A DNA stretch of 64,000 nucleotides from Limimaricola sp. G21655-S1. GTDB lineage: Bacteria > Pseudomonadota > Alphaproteobacteria > Rhodobacterales > Rhodobacteraceae. The DNA is taken from assembly GCF_027213785.1 (NCBI RefSeq), contig NZ_JAPWGO010000011.1:1-64000 (forward strand), in the 5' to 3' direction. Below, piece by piece: positions 43,756 through 51,861 of this stretch. The notes under the pieces are model-generated. The model made no database searches and was not told the DNA's origin. It saw only the letters and a program-made list of their open reading frames with translations. Numbering within the stretch: the first letter of the stretch is position 1; every line of letters starts with the position of its first letter. Both the position numbers and the translations under genes were made by a program.

Positions 43756-44841
43756 TCAGTCGTCCCCTGCTTCGGTCAGGCAAGCGAGAAGCCGCTCCGC
43801 CATGTCGCGGCGTTCGCTGTCGCTCAGCCCCCCCTGCCCGTCCAGCGTCAGCACCAGCTTCGCCCCGTCGCTCCGGACCGTCGCGCGCGCCCCGCCCGGC
43901 AGCACGGCCTCGGCCAGCGGCGGCTGTGCCTCACGGCGCGGACGGCCGCCGCGCGGCGCGGGCTTGGGGGCCGCCTCGGCGGCGTCGAGAACGGGTTCGA
44001 TCAGCGCCCATTCCGCCGCCGCGTCCGGCGCGTCGCCCCGCTCCAGCGCCGCGCGCAGTTTCGTGGCGAAACCGCCCCTGAGCGCGGCCGCCAGTCGCAG
44101 CCCGCCCGCTTCGCTCAGCTCGCGGCCATGCGACAGCAGGTCGCCCAGCTCGAAATGCACCATCGCGAAGGAACGGATCTTCGAGCGCTTGGCCTTCGAC
44201 GCGGCGGCAAAGATCGCGTCGACCGCGGCCTCCATCGAGGGGAAGGCCCCGAGATGCGCCGCCACGGCGGCGATGCGGCCGCGCTCGTAGGGGGTGAGCT
44301 GGGCGCGGACCTCGTTTTCCTCGACCATCGCCGCATAGGCGTCGCCCGCCTCGACCGCCGGTCGCACGATGGCGCGGGCCACCGGCGCCGTGCCCTCCTC
44401 GGCGCCGATCAGCGCCAGCGCCCGGACCCGGCGCCAGCCCGAGACGAGACCGTAGCGCCCCTCACCCAGATCGACGACCTCGATCGGCAGGCGCTGTCCG
44501 TTGGCGCGGATCGAGGCGACCAGCTCGTCCATCGCCTCGGCATCGCTCTCGACCCGGTCGCGGGTCAGGTGGTTCACCTGGATCCGGTCGAGCGGCAGCG
44601 TCTTGATCACCCGCCCCTCGGCCTGCGCCTCGCGCCAGGACGCGGCCTCGGTCGCGGTGCGCGCGGCGTTGGCGCGATCGGCGGCCGGGCGCGCGTCGCG
44701 GTCCGAGGCGGCCTCGGCGGCGACCTGCGCGATCGGCGCGGCAAAGCCGCCGGGGCCAAGCGCCGGTTTCGCGGCGAAACCCGCCTCGATCTCGGCGAGC
44801 GCCTGCGGATCGGGCGCCTCAAGCGTCCTGCGTCTGGCCAT
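43756..44841 (-). CDS. parB: ParB-like partition protein
   Basis: 361 residues. ParB N-terminal domain: LPLDRIQVNHLTRDR, LVASIRANGQRLPIEV, GRYGLVSGWRRVRAL and MVEENEVRAQLTPYERGR (the C-motif arginine region), then a KorB-like HTH area around FPSMEAAVDAIFAAA. The C-terminal part is a Pro/Ala linker and a short dimerisation domain. Its start overlaps the parA stop by 23 bases. It should bind the palindromes listed here as parS-like. Confidence 0.85.
   Translation of the reverse strand: MARRRTLEAPDPQALAEIEAGFAAKPALGPGGFAAPIAQVAAEAASDRDARPAADRANAARTATEAASWREAQAEGRVIKTLPLDRIQVNHLTRDRVESDAEAMDELVASIRANGQRLPIEVVDLGEGRYGLVSGWRRVRALALIGAEEGTAPVARAIVRPAVEAGDAYAAMVEENEVRAQLTPYERGRIAAVAAHLGAFPSMEAAVDAIFAAASKAKRSKIRSFAMVHFELGDLLSHGRELSEAGGLRLAAALRGGFATKLRAALERGDAPDAAAEWALIEPVLDAAEAAPKPAPRGGRPRREAQPPLAEAVLPGGARATVRSDGAKLVLTLDGQGGLSDSERRDMAERLLACLTEAGDD
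44057..44073. promoter_or_regulatory. parS-like palindrome, degenerate copy
   Basis: AGTTTCG-TGG-CGAAACC inside parB. One mismatch from the perfect arms seen in the other copies. Confidence 0.35.
44765..44781. promoter_or_regulatory. parS-like palindrome
   Basis: GGTTTCG-CGG-CGAAACC, perfect 7-bp arms, near the start of parB. Identical to the copy at 45517. The following bases (CCGCCTCGAT) recur after a half-site near 46570 in the origin region. Confidence 0.5.
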
Positions 44842-46222
44842 CCTTCACCTCCTGCTCTTCCATCATGTCGCGATACCAGCTGCCCAGAAGCAGCTCTTTG
44901 AATTCGGCATAGGTCCTGTCGAAGGCCTCGCGCCCGCGCAGATAGGTCTCGCGGTTGAAGTCGCGGTAATCGGCCTCGTAGATGCCGTTGATCTGCTCTC
45001 CGGCCTGCCCGACCAGCGCGGTGAACTCCTGCCGGTAGGCGGTCATGAAGTCGCCGAAATAGGCCTGGATCACGTTGGCCAGATCGGTCTGCTGCCCGGC
45101 GTCGTAGCGGGTGATGATGGCGCGCACCACGTCCCATTCGAACCGCATCTCGGGCAGGCCGGCGCGGCGGCGCTGCGCGTTCTCGCCTTCCTCGATCGAG
45201 GCGAAGGTCGAGTAGAGCATGTCGAAGAACCGGCCCGTGGAATCGAACTCGAGGAAGGAGGCCCCAAGCGGTACCAAGAGAATGTCGGCGGCGGAGAGCG
45301 AGTTGATCGTCAGGTAGCCGAGGGCAGGGGGGGTATCGAGGAAGACGATATCATACTCGTCGAGAAGCCCCTCCTCGTTCAGCGCATTGTTGAGCGCGTC
45401 CCATAGCGACCACGATTTCAGATTCATGCGCCAGACCGGGATCTGGAACTCGGACCAGTAGAGGTTCAGCTGGGCGCCGATCAGGTCGATATTGGGCCAG
45501 TGCGTCGACTGGATCAGGTTTCGCGGCGAAACCTCCAGCGCCTCGGTCAGCGTCTCGTCGAGGGGCAGGGGGGCCGCGCCCTCGGCCTCGCGCACGAGGT
45601 TCTCCTGGGTCACGGCGCGGGCGTAGTCGCGGGCCAGAAGCGGGAACACGGTCTGCCATTCATCGGCGACCTTGCCGCCCAGAAGCGAGGTCATCGAGGC
45701 CTGGCTGTCGAGGTCGATCACCAGCACCTTGTAGCCGTCGAGCGCGGCGGCCATGGCGAGATGCACGCAGGTGGTGGTCTTGCCCGAGCCGCCCTTGAAG
45801 TTGGCGACGGCGGCGATCTTGGCTGGCAGACCCTCGGGGCGCCAGGGGCGGTATTCCTTGTTGGCGGCGCCTTCTTCGGCGAAGTGCCGGCGCAGCTTCA
45901 GCACGTCGTCGAGGCTGAACCACTTGGCCCCGGCCTCGCCCTCGCCCTGCGGCAGGTCGGGATGCGATTTCAGCACCCGGCGCAGATGCGCGGCGGCGAC
46001 CGGGATCAGGTAGCGGGTGATCTCCCAGATCGAGAACTTGCGCAGCGTCTTGGTGCCGTCGGGGGCGTAGCCGCGCCGGGCCATGTCGTCGCGGCCGCGC
46101 GCACAAAAGGTGGCGGCCTTGGCGAATCGCGTGGTATCGACGCGGGGGCCGAGCCGCGCGGCGGCGCGCGCCGGGTCGATGTTGTGAAAGGGCGGTGAGC
46201 TCGTGTCCGCGCGCTTGTTCAT
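44819..46222 (-). CDS. parA: ParA-type partition ATPase
   Basis: 467 residues from ATG 46220-46222. N-terminal extension of about 150 residues with a MerR-like winged HTH (MARRGYAPDGTKTLRKFSIW, then EITRYLIP), as in plasmid ParA proteins that repress their own promoter. The ATPase domain has the deviant Walker A AVANFKGGSGKTTTC, VIDLDSQASM, and DIVFLDTPPALGYLTINSL. It segregates the replicon with ParB. Upstream lies the iteron region and the divergent initiator gene. Confidence 0.9.
   Translation of the reverse strand: MNKRADTSSPPFHNIDPARAAARLGPRVDTTRFAKAATFCARGRDDMARRGYAPDGTKTLRKFSIWEITRYLIPVAAAHLRRVLKSHPDLPQGEGEAGAKWFSLDDVLKLRRHFAEEGAANKEYRPWRPEGLPAKIAAVANFKGGSGKTTTCVHLAMAAALDGYKVLVIDLDSQASMTSLLGGKVADEWQTVFPLLARDYARAVTQENLVREAEGAAPLPLDETLTEALEVSPRNLIQSTHWPNIDLIGAQLNLYWSEFQIPVWRMNLKSWSLWDALNNALNEEGLLDEYDIVFLDTPPALGYLTINSLSAADILLVPLGASFLEFDSTGRFFDMLYSTFASIEEGENAQRRRAGLPEMRFEWDVVRAIITRYDAGQQTDLANVIQAYFGDFMTAYRQEFTALVGQAGEQINGIYEADYRDFNRETYLRGREAFDRTYAEFKELLLGSWYRDMMEEQEVKDGQTQDA
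45517..45533. promoter_or_regulatory. parS-like palindrome
   Basis: GGTTTCG-CGG-CGAAACC inside parA, identical to the copy at 44765. Confidence 0.5.
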
Positions 46223-46335
46223 GCGAAACCTTCTGTCATGTGCGCCGCTTGCGCTGTTATCGAGCGAACTGTCGCACATCATCCCATGAAGCGGAATAAC
46301 CCTGATCCATACCCGCGTCGAAGCGTGGCATTCGA

Positions 46336-46352
46336 GGTTTCGCCGCGAAACC
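46336..46352. promoter_or_regulatory. parS-like palindrome upstream of parA
   Basis: GGTTTCG-CCG-CGAAACC, perfect arms with the spacer reversed relative to the other copies. It lies about 115 bases upstream of the parA start, between parA and the iterons, where a centromere or autoregulatory site is expected. Confidence 0.55.
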
Positions 46353-46470
46353 CTGCCGGTTTCTTCTCCAATTTCCATGAAGGAACAGCACGCAGGTCGT
46401 TTGTAATCTTTCGAATCTTTAGAGTCTTTGGGCTCAGGAAATCCCGTAATTTCATGAGGCTATGGGCTAT

Positions 46471-46558
46471 TTGGTACCCGTTCTCGGGACGAAGGGTATC
46501 CGATTCCGGGGCCAAGGGTACCCGTTTGCAGGAGCGGAGGTTCCCGGATTCAGGGCCA
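46471..46558 (+). repeat. Four tandem 22-bp iterons
   Basis: The core GGTACCCG or a close variant begins at 46473, 46495, 46517 and 46539, exactly 22 bases apart (two helical turns). Unit 2 has GGTATCCG and unit 4 GGTTCCCG. Likely binding sites for the initiator encoded at 46831. Confidence 0.7.
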
Positions 46559-46656
46559 TGCAACAGTCGCGAAACCCGCCTCGATAGGGGGATATTGACG
46601 GGTTTCGGCGCAACTGGCGCCCCCGAAACCGCCTCGATTCGCGCTGTCGGGGGCGC

Positions 46657-46678
46657 AGGGTACCCGGTTTCGGGATGC
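46657..46678 (+). repeat. Iteron-like single copy
   Basis: AGGGTACCCGGTTTCGGG: same core as the tandem iterons, with a longer match at the right-hand CGGG. Confidence 0.55.
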
Positions 46679-46708
46679 CCGCCACGCAACGCGCGCTGCG
46701 GTCACTGA

Positions 46709-46730
46709 AAGGTACCCCTTTACGGGATAG
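46709..46730 (+). repeat. Iteron-like single copy
   Basis: AAGGTACCCCTTTACGGG: same core, one change. Confidence 0.5.
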
Positions 46731-46745
46731 GATCGGAATGGTGCG

Positions 46746-46767
46746 AAGGTACCCAGATCGCGCTTGC
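46746..46767 (+). repeat. Iteron-like single copy near the initiator gene
   Basis: AAGGTACCCAGATCGCG: core shared, right half diverged. It lies about 65 bases before the initiator start and may serve in autorepression. Confidence 0.45.
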
Positions 46768-46830
46768 GTGAAGGTGCCACAAGGTGCAGCCTGCGGCACG
46801 TGCCGGATCGGGTGCGGCGAGGGATTGGTT

Positions 46831-48168
46831 ATGGCGGGCGAACGGCAGGCGCAGGGCACGAAGGTCAGGGCGACGACCCCGGCCCGGATCGACGTCGAAG
46901 GGCTGAGCGGCGCGCTTCGCCGCGGCACCGTGAAGAAGAACGTCGCCGCGATCCATATCGGCGGCAAGCTGACGCTGTTGCAGCGCAAGCTGTCGAACGT
47001 GCTGCTGCTCAATGCCTATGACACGTTGCTGAGCCAAAGCGTGCACCGGATCGACGCGCGTACCCTGTGCCTGATGATCGGCTACAACTCGAACGACATC
47101 GACAGCCTGCGCGACGCGCTGCGCGGGCTGGCCGAGACCGTGGCCGAATGGGACATGCTCGACGAGAAGGGGCGTCAGGAATGGGGGGTCTCGGCGCTCC
47201 TTGCCCATGCGCGGCTGCGCGACGGGGTCTGCGACTATGCCTATTCCCCGGCGCTGGCCGAGAAGCTGCACGACCCGCGGGTCTTCGCGCTGATCAATCT
47301 CGACATCCAGCGCCGCTTCACCTCGGGGCACGGGCTGGCGCTCTACGAGAACTGCTACCGCTTCGTGCGCACCGGCTCGACCGGCTGGTGGCCGCTCGAG
47401 GTGTTCCGCCGGCTGATGGGGGTGGATGACAGCGACTACTACCGCAGCTTCAAGCATCTCAACGCCAAGGTCATCAAGCCCAGCGTCGAGGAGGTGAACC
47501 GCTCCTCGAACATCCTGATCGAGCCCGAGTTCAAGCGCATGGGCCGCTCGGTCAAGGAGCTGCGATTCCTGATCCGGGAGAACCCGCAGCTGGCCATGCT
47601 CGACATCGATGACGGGCAGGCGCTGCGCAGCCAGCCGGTCTATGAGCGGCTGCGGGCGCAGGGCGTGTCGGACCGACTGGCGCGGCAATGGATCTCCGAG
47701 CATGGCGCCGAGGCGGTGGCCGAAAAGCTCGACTGGGTATCCGGGCGCGACAATGTCCGCAGCCCGGTCGGGTTCCTGCGCGCCGCGCTCGACAATGGCT
47801 GGGCGGGGGAGGGGGCGCCGCCCGCTCAGGCCCCCGCGCCCGAACCGAGCGACGCGGCCCGCAAGGCCGCCGATGCCCGGATCGCGCGGCAGGCCGAGGC
47901 GGAGGCCGAGATCGACATGCGCGCGGCGCGGCGTGCGGCGCGGGTGGCGCGGTTCCAGGCGGTGGCCGAGGCGGTCAAGCGGCGCAACCCGACCCAGCGC
48001 GATGCCGACCGGCGGCTGATGCTGAGCCAGCTCGAAGGCGAGCTGGAGCGCGAGGATTTCCGCCGCCATGGCTGGGAGAGCGCGCTCAATGCCCGCGCCA
48101 TCTTCGCCTTCTGGGAAGAGATGCAGCCCGGGCTGTTCGAGGAGCTGCCCGAGCTGCCGCCCGAGTGA
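46831..48168 (+). CDS. Plasmid replication initiator (Rep_3-like)
   Basis: 445 residues from ATG 46831 with GAGGGA upstream. The first 270 residues fit a Rep_3/RepA-type initiator with two winged-helix domains: KLTLLQRKLSNVLLLNAYDT, LCLMIGYNSNDIDSLRDALR, FTSGHGLALYENCYRFVRTG, then LMGVDDSDYYRSFKHLNAKV and EVNRSSNILIEPEFKRMGR. The C-terminal third is a highly charged Ala/Arg/Glu region. It should bind the GGTACCC iterons upstream. The four replicon classes of Rhodobacterales include initiators of this kind next to parAB; I do not assign the class. Confidence 0.8.
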   Translation: MAGERQAQGTKVRATTPARIDVEGLSGALRRGTVKKNVAAIHIGGKLTLLQRKLSNVLLLNAYDTLLSQSVHRIDARTLCLMIGYNSNDIDSLRDALRGLAETVAEWDMLDEKGRQEWGVSALLAHARLRDGVCDYAYSPALAEKLHDPRVFALINLDIQRRFTSGHGLALYENCYRFVRTGSTGWWPLEVFRRLMGVDDSDYYRSFKHLNAKVIKPSVEEVNRSSNILIEPEFKRMGRSVKELRFLIRENPQLAMLDIDDGQALRSQPVYERLRAQGVSDRLARQWISEHGAEAVAEKLDWVSGRDNVRSPVGFLRAALDNGWAGEGAPPAQAPAPEPSDAARKAADARIARQAEAEAEIDMRAARRAARVARFQAVAEAVKRRNPTQRDADRRLMLSQLEGELEREDFRRHGWESALNARAIFAFWEEMQPGLFEELPELPPE

Positions 48169-48171
48169 CGC

Positions 48172-48825
48172 CTATTCGGCGGCGCGCAGCCCCGCCATCA
48201 GGTGGTGGAACTTCTCGCCCTGCACCGCGACGTGTTCGCGCAGCAGCCGCGCCGCGCGATCGGCCTCGCCCGCGCGCAGCGCCGCGACGATCGCCTGATG
48301 CTCGGTCATCGACTGCGCCATGCGGCCGCGCAGATGCAGTTGGGTGCGGCGGAACGGCTTGAGCCGGCGATGCAGCCGCCCGGCCTCGGCCGCGAGAAAC
48401 CGGTTGCCGGACTGTTCGTAGATCAGGTGGTGGAACACCTCGTTCTCGCGGTAATAGGCGTCGCTTTCACCGGCCTCCAGCGCCTCGCGGCAACGGTCGT
48501 TGGCGGCGTCGAGATCGGCGAGCGCCGCGTCGGTGATGCGCTGCGCGGCGAGGCGGCCGCAGCTGGCCTCGATCTCGGCCATCACCTCGAACATCTCCAG
48601 CAGCTCGACCGCGCCGACCTCGCGCACGAAGACGCCGCGGCGCGGCTGCTGCTCGATCAGCCCGGCGGCGGCGAGCTTCTGGAACGCCTCGCGCAGGGGC
48701 GTGCGCGAGACCCCGTGCTCCTCGGCCAGCCGGGTCTCGTCGAGCCTCGTGCCGGGGCGGAACCGGCCGCGCAGGATCTCGTCCTCGAGCGTCTCGGCGA
48801 TCAGGTCGCTGCGGCTGCGGCTCAT
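48172..48825 (-). CDS. GntR-family regulator (FCD), likely of malonate genes
   Basis: 217 residues from ATG 48823-48825. N-terminal wHTH: DLIAETLEDEILRGRFRPGT, then LAEEHGVSRTPLREAFQKLA. FCD ligand domain with D/H metal residues around ENEVFHHLIYEQSGN and MTEHQAIVAAL. Divergent from the TRAP-matA-matB operon, the arrangement known for MatR/MdcY-type malonate regulators, so malonate control is the likely role. A GTATAC-centred site lies in the intergenic region. Confidence 0.8.
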   Translation of the reverse strand: MSRSRSDLIAETLEDEILRGRFRPGTRLDETRLAEEHGVSRTPLREAFQKLAAAGLIEQQPRRGVFVREVGAVELLEMFEVMAEIEASCGRLAAQRITDAALADLDAANDRCREALEAGESDAYYRENEVFHHLIYEQSGNRFLAAEAGRLHRRLKPFRRTQLHLRGRMAQSMTEHQAIVAALRAGEADRAARLLREHVAVQGEKFHHLMAGLRAAE

Positions 48826-48860
48826 GGCGCCGATCCCTTCGCATATGCAGAAAAGCCATT

Positions 48861-48872
48861 CTTGTATACGAG
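48861..48872. promoter_or_regulatory. Putative operator of the malonate-type GntR regulator
   Basis: CTTGTATACGAG, a nearly palindromic site with core GTATAC, as often bound by FCD-type GntR proteins. A TACAAT (48887-48892) 19 bases after TTGTAT could be the -10 of the TRAP operon, so the site would cover the -35. Confidence 0.4.
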
Positions 48873-48956
48873 AGCTTGACTCCGAATACAATCCCGCGCA
48901 GCGTGACCCGGCGTCGGATGGGGGAGCATCGCGGCGCGTCGTTTGGGAGGACGAGA

Positions 48957-49937
48957 ATGAACAAGATCACCCTGCTCGCGGCCGGGGCCGCGCTGCTCGC
49001 GCCGCTGGCCGCCAATGCCGAGACGCTGCGGCTGTCGCATCAATGGGCCGAGGGCGACGTGCGCCATCAGGTCGCGCAGATGGTGGCCGAGGAGGTCGCC
49101 GCCGCCGATGTCGATCTGGAGATCCAGATCTTTCCGAACCAGACCCTGTTCAAGGCGCGCGAGCAGTACACGCCGCTGTCGCGCGGCCAGCTCGACATGA
49201 CGGTGCTGCCGCTGAGCTATGCCGGCGGCCAGCAGCCCGCCTACAACCTCACCCTGATGCCCGGCCTCGTGCGCAATCTCGAGCACGGCAACCGGCTGTC
49301 GAAATCCGAGTTCGGCGACGCGATCCGCGAGACCATGGCCGAGGATGACGTGATGGTGCTGGTCGACGGCTATCTCGCCGGCGGCTTCGGCTCGAACAAG
49401 GGCTGCATCACCGCGCCCGAGGACGTCCAGGGCGTGACGATCCGCGCCGCCGGAAAGAGCTTCGAGGAGATGCTGGCGGGGGCAGGGGCCTCGATCGCCT
49501 CGATGGCCTCGTCCGAGATCTACCCGGCGCTGCAAACGGGCGTGCTCGACGCCGCCAACACCTCGTCCGAGAGCTTCGTGAGCTACCGGCTCTACGAGCA
49601 GCTCGACTGCTACACGCCCGCGGGCGACACCGCGCTGTGGTTCATGTACCAGCCGCTGATCATGAACAAGACGACCTTCGAGGGTCTGACCGAGGAGCAG
49701 CAGGCGGCGCTGATGGCGGCGGCCGAGAAGGCCGAGGCCTATTACCTCACCGAGGGCAAGAAGGGCGACGACATGGCGCGCGAGACCTTCCGCGAGGCCG
49801 GGGTCGAGATCGCCGAGATGAGCGAAGAGGACTTCGAGGCCTGGCGCGAGCTGGCCAAGGAGACCGCGTTCAAGGTCTTCGTCGAGGAGACCCCGAACGG
49901 CCAGGAGCTGCTCGACAAGGCGCTCGCCGTCGAGTGA
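48957..49937 (+). CDS. TRAP transporter substrate-binding protein, malonate-type
   Basis: 326 residues from ATG 48957 (GGGAGG upstream). Signal peptide MNKITLLAAGAALLAPLAAN. DctP family: LRLSHQWAEGDVRHQVAQ, LFKAREQYTPLSRGQLDM, ITAPEDVQGVTIRAAG with the carboxylate-binding arginine, and SSEIYPALQTGVLDAANTSS. Ligand is inferred to be malonate from malonyl-CoA genes downstream. A stem-loop follows before the small permease subunit gene. Confidence 0.85.
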   Translation: MNKITLLAAGAALLAPLAANAETLRLSHQWAEGDVRHQVAQMVAEEVAAADVDLEIQIFPNQTLFKAREQYTPLSRGQLDMTVLPLSYAGGQQPAYNLTLMPGLVRNLEHGNRLSKSEFGDAIRETMAEDDVMVLVDGYLAGGFGSNKGCITAPEDVQGVTIRAAGKSFEEMLAGAGASIASMASSEIYPALQTGVLDAANTSSESFVSYRLYEQLDCYTPAGDTALWFMYQPLIMNKTTFEGLTEEQQAALMAAAEKAEAYYLTEGKKGDDMARETFREAGVEIAEMSEEDFEAWRELAKETAFKVFVEETPNGQELLDKALAVE

Positions 49938-49946
49938 GCCGAGGCG

Positions 49947-49969
49947 GGCCCCGGCGCCGCGCCGGGGCC
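49947..49969 (+). terminator. Intercistronic stem-loop after the TRAP binding-protein gene
   Basis: GGCCCCGGCG (49947-49956) pairs perfectly with CGCCGGGGCC (49960-49969) around CCG. No T tract. Probably raises binding-protein mRNA over the membrane genes. Confidence 0.6.
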
Positions 49970-49993
49970 GACCCCATTTCCCGAGGACATTCC

Positions 49994-50542
49994 ATGACCG
50001 AGATGACCCGGCGGGACGCCCCCGCCGCGATCCGCGCGATTGGCCATGTCTCGACCCTGTGCGGGGTCGTGGCGGCCGCCTTGATCTTCGTCTCCGTGCT
50101 GATCACCTGCCAGATGATCTTTCTGCGCGCGGTGCTGGGCCAATCCACCGTCTGGCAGACGGAAGCCGTGATCTACATGATGATCGGCGCGACGCTGCTG
50201 GGCCTGCCCTATGTGCAGAAGCTGCGCGGCCATGTCGGCGTTGACCTGGTACCGGGGCTGCTGCCGGCGGGCGCGCGCAAGGCGCTGGCGCTGGCGGTGC
50301 TGTCCGCGACGATCGTGATGATCGGGCTGATGCTGTTCTATGGCTGGGAGATGTTCCACCTCGCCTGGGAGCGCAACTGGCGCTCGGAAACCGTCTGGGG
50401 CGTGAAGCTCTGGATTCCCTATCTCGCGGTCCCGCTCGGCTTCGCGCTCTTCGCGTTGCAGCTCGTGGCCGATCTCTGGGCCGTCGCCACCGGGCATGAC
50501 GACGCCGATCCCAACGTCGCCCCCGAAGACCGGAGACACTGA
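49994..50542 (+). CDS. TRAP transporter small permease (DctQ type)
   Basis: 182 residues with four membrane helices; typical pattern VLITCQMIFLRAVLGQSTVW, then TEAVIYMMIGATLLGLPYVQ, GHVGVDLV and LWIPYLAVPLGFALFALQL. Its stop overlaps the start of the large permease (TGATG). Confidence 0.85.
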   Translation: MTEMTRRDAPAAIRAIGHVSTLCGVVAAALIFVSVLITCQMIFLRAVLGQSTVWQTEAVIYMMIGATLLGLPYVQKLRGHVGVDLVPGLLPAGARKALALAVLSATIVMIGLMLFYGWEMFHLAWERNWRSETVWGVKLWIPYLAVPLGFALFALQLVADLWAVATGHDDADPNVAPEDRRH

Positions 50543-51861
50543 TGGAGCCGCTCACCCTTGGCGCGCTGGTCGCGCTGTTCACCGTGCTGGTGCTGTTCTC
50601 GGGCATCTCCGTCGGCACCGGCCTTCTGGTGGTCGCCACCGGATTCCTGTTCTTCGTCGACGGCGCGCGCTCGCTCGAGGCGCTGCCCGAGCTGTTCTTC
50701 GGCGAGCTCAACAGCTTCGCGCTGCTGTCGATCCCGATGTTCATCATCATGGGCGCGGCGATCTCGTCCTCGCGCGCCGGTCCCGATCTCTACGAGGCGC
50801 TGGAGCGCTGGCTCACCCGGGTGCCGGGCGGGCTGCTGGTGTCGAACCTGGGCGCCTGCGCGCTCTTCGCCGCGATGTCCGGTTCCAGCCCCGCGACCTG
50901 CGCCGCGATCGGCAAGATGGGCATCCCCGAGATGCGCAAGCGCGGCTACCCCGACGAGGTGGCCGCCGGGTCCATCGCCGCCGGCGGTACGCTGGGCATC
51001 CTCATCCCGCCATCGGTGACGATGATCGTCTACGGCATCGCGACCGAGACCTCGATCGGGCGGCTGTTCCTCGCCGGCGTCATTCCCGGCCTCGTGCTGA
51101 CGCTCTTGTTCATCGCCTGGTCGATCTTCGACACCTGGCGGCGCGGCGCCGCGGGCGTGGCGCTGTCGGGCATCACCTATAGCTGGCGCCAGAAGGTCGA
51201 GATCCTGCCGCGCGTGCTGCCCTTCCTCGCGATCATCCTCGGCGTGCTCTACGCGCTTTACGGCGGCATCGCGACGCCCTCCGAGACCGCCGCCGTCGGC
51301 GCGCTTCTGTGCATCGTCGTGGTGATGATCATCTACAAGATGGTGCAGCCCCGCGCGCTTTGGGCGATCCTGCGCGACAGCACCCGCGAGAGCGTGATGA
51401 TCCTGTTCATCATCGGCGCGGCGGGGGTGTTCTCCTTCATGCTGTCCTCGCTGTTCATCACCCAGTCGGTGGCGGCCTGGATCGGCGACCTCGACGTGAA
51501 CCGCTGGGTGCTGATGGCGATCGTCAACCTGTTCCTGCTGGTGGCGGGCTTCTTCCTGCCCCCGGTCGCGGTGATCCTGATGTCGGCGCCGATCCTTCTG
51601 CCGATCATCACGGCGGCGGGGTTCGATCCCTACTGGTTCGCGGTGATCGTGACGATCAACATGGAGATCGGCTTGATCACGCCGCCGGTGGGCCTCAACC
51701 TCTATGTCATCAACGGCATCGCGCCGGACATCTCGCTCAAGAAGGTGCTGTTCGGCTCGCTGCCCTTCGTCGGCTGCATGATCGCGGCCATCGTGCTTCT
51801 GTCGGTGTTTCCGGGTCTGGCGACCTGGCTGCCCGACGCCGTCATGGGGAAAGCCATATGA
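50542..51861 (+). CDS. TRAP transporter large permease (DctM type)
   Basis: 439 residues, about twelve helices. DctM motifs: LLSIPMFIIMGAAISSS, AAMSGSSPATCAAIGKMGIP, GGTLGILIPPSVTMIVYGI and GLITPPVGLNLYVINGI. Forms the membrane complex with the DctQ subunit. The start of the malonyl-CoA decarboxylase gene lies within its end. Confidence 0.9.
   Translation: MEPLTLGALVALFTVLVLFSGISVGTGLLVVATGFLFFVDGARSLEALPELFFGELNSFALLSIPMFIIMGAAISSSRAGPDLYEALERWLTRVPGGLLVSNLGACALFAAMSGSSPATCAAIGKMGIPEMRKRGYPDEVAAGSIAAGGTLGILIPPSVTMIVYGIATETSIGRLFLAGVIPGLVLTLLFIAWSIFDTWRRGAAGVALSGITYSWRQKVEILPRVLPFLAIILGVLYALYGGIATPSETAAVGALLCIVVVMIIYKMVQPRALWAILRDSTRESVMILFIIGAAGVFSFMLSSLFITQSVAAWIGDLDVNRWVLMAIVNLFLLVAGFFLPPVAVILMSAPILLPIITAAGFDPYWFAVIVTINMEIGLITPPVGLNLYVINGIAPDISLKKVLFGSLPFVGCMIAAIVLLSVFPGLATWLPDAVMGKAI

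Larger units (their letters stand above)
46380..46830. other. Putative replication origin of the replicon
   Basis: About 450 bases between parA and the initiator gene without protein-coding content. It opens with an AT-rich stretch (about 46395-46470, with repeated ATCTTT) that could be the unwinding element, followed by seven iteron-like repeats with the core GGTACCC and by several GAAACCC half-sites. Layout and position are those of an iteron-controlled origin. Confidence 0.65.

Noticed and set aside
46471-46767. CRISPR array
   Set aside because: The repeats are 22 bp and contiguous, without unique spacers, and sit at a plasmid origin; no cas genes are present.
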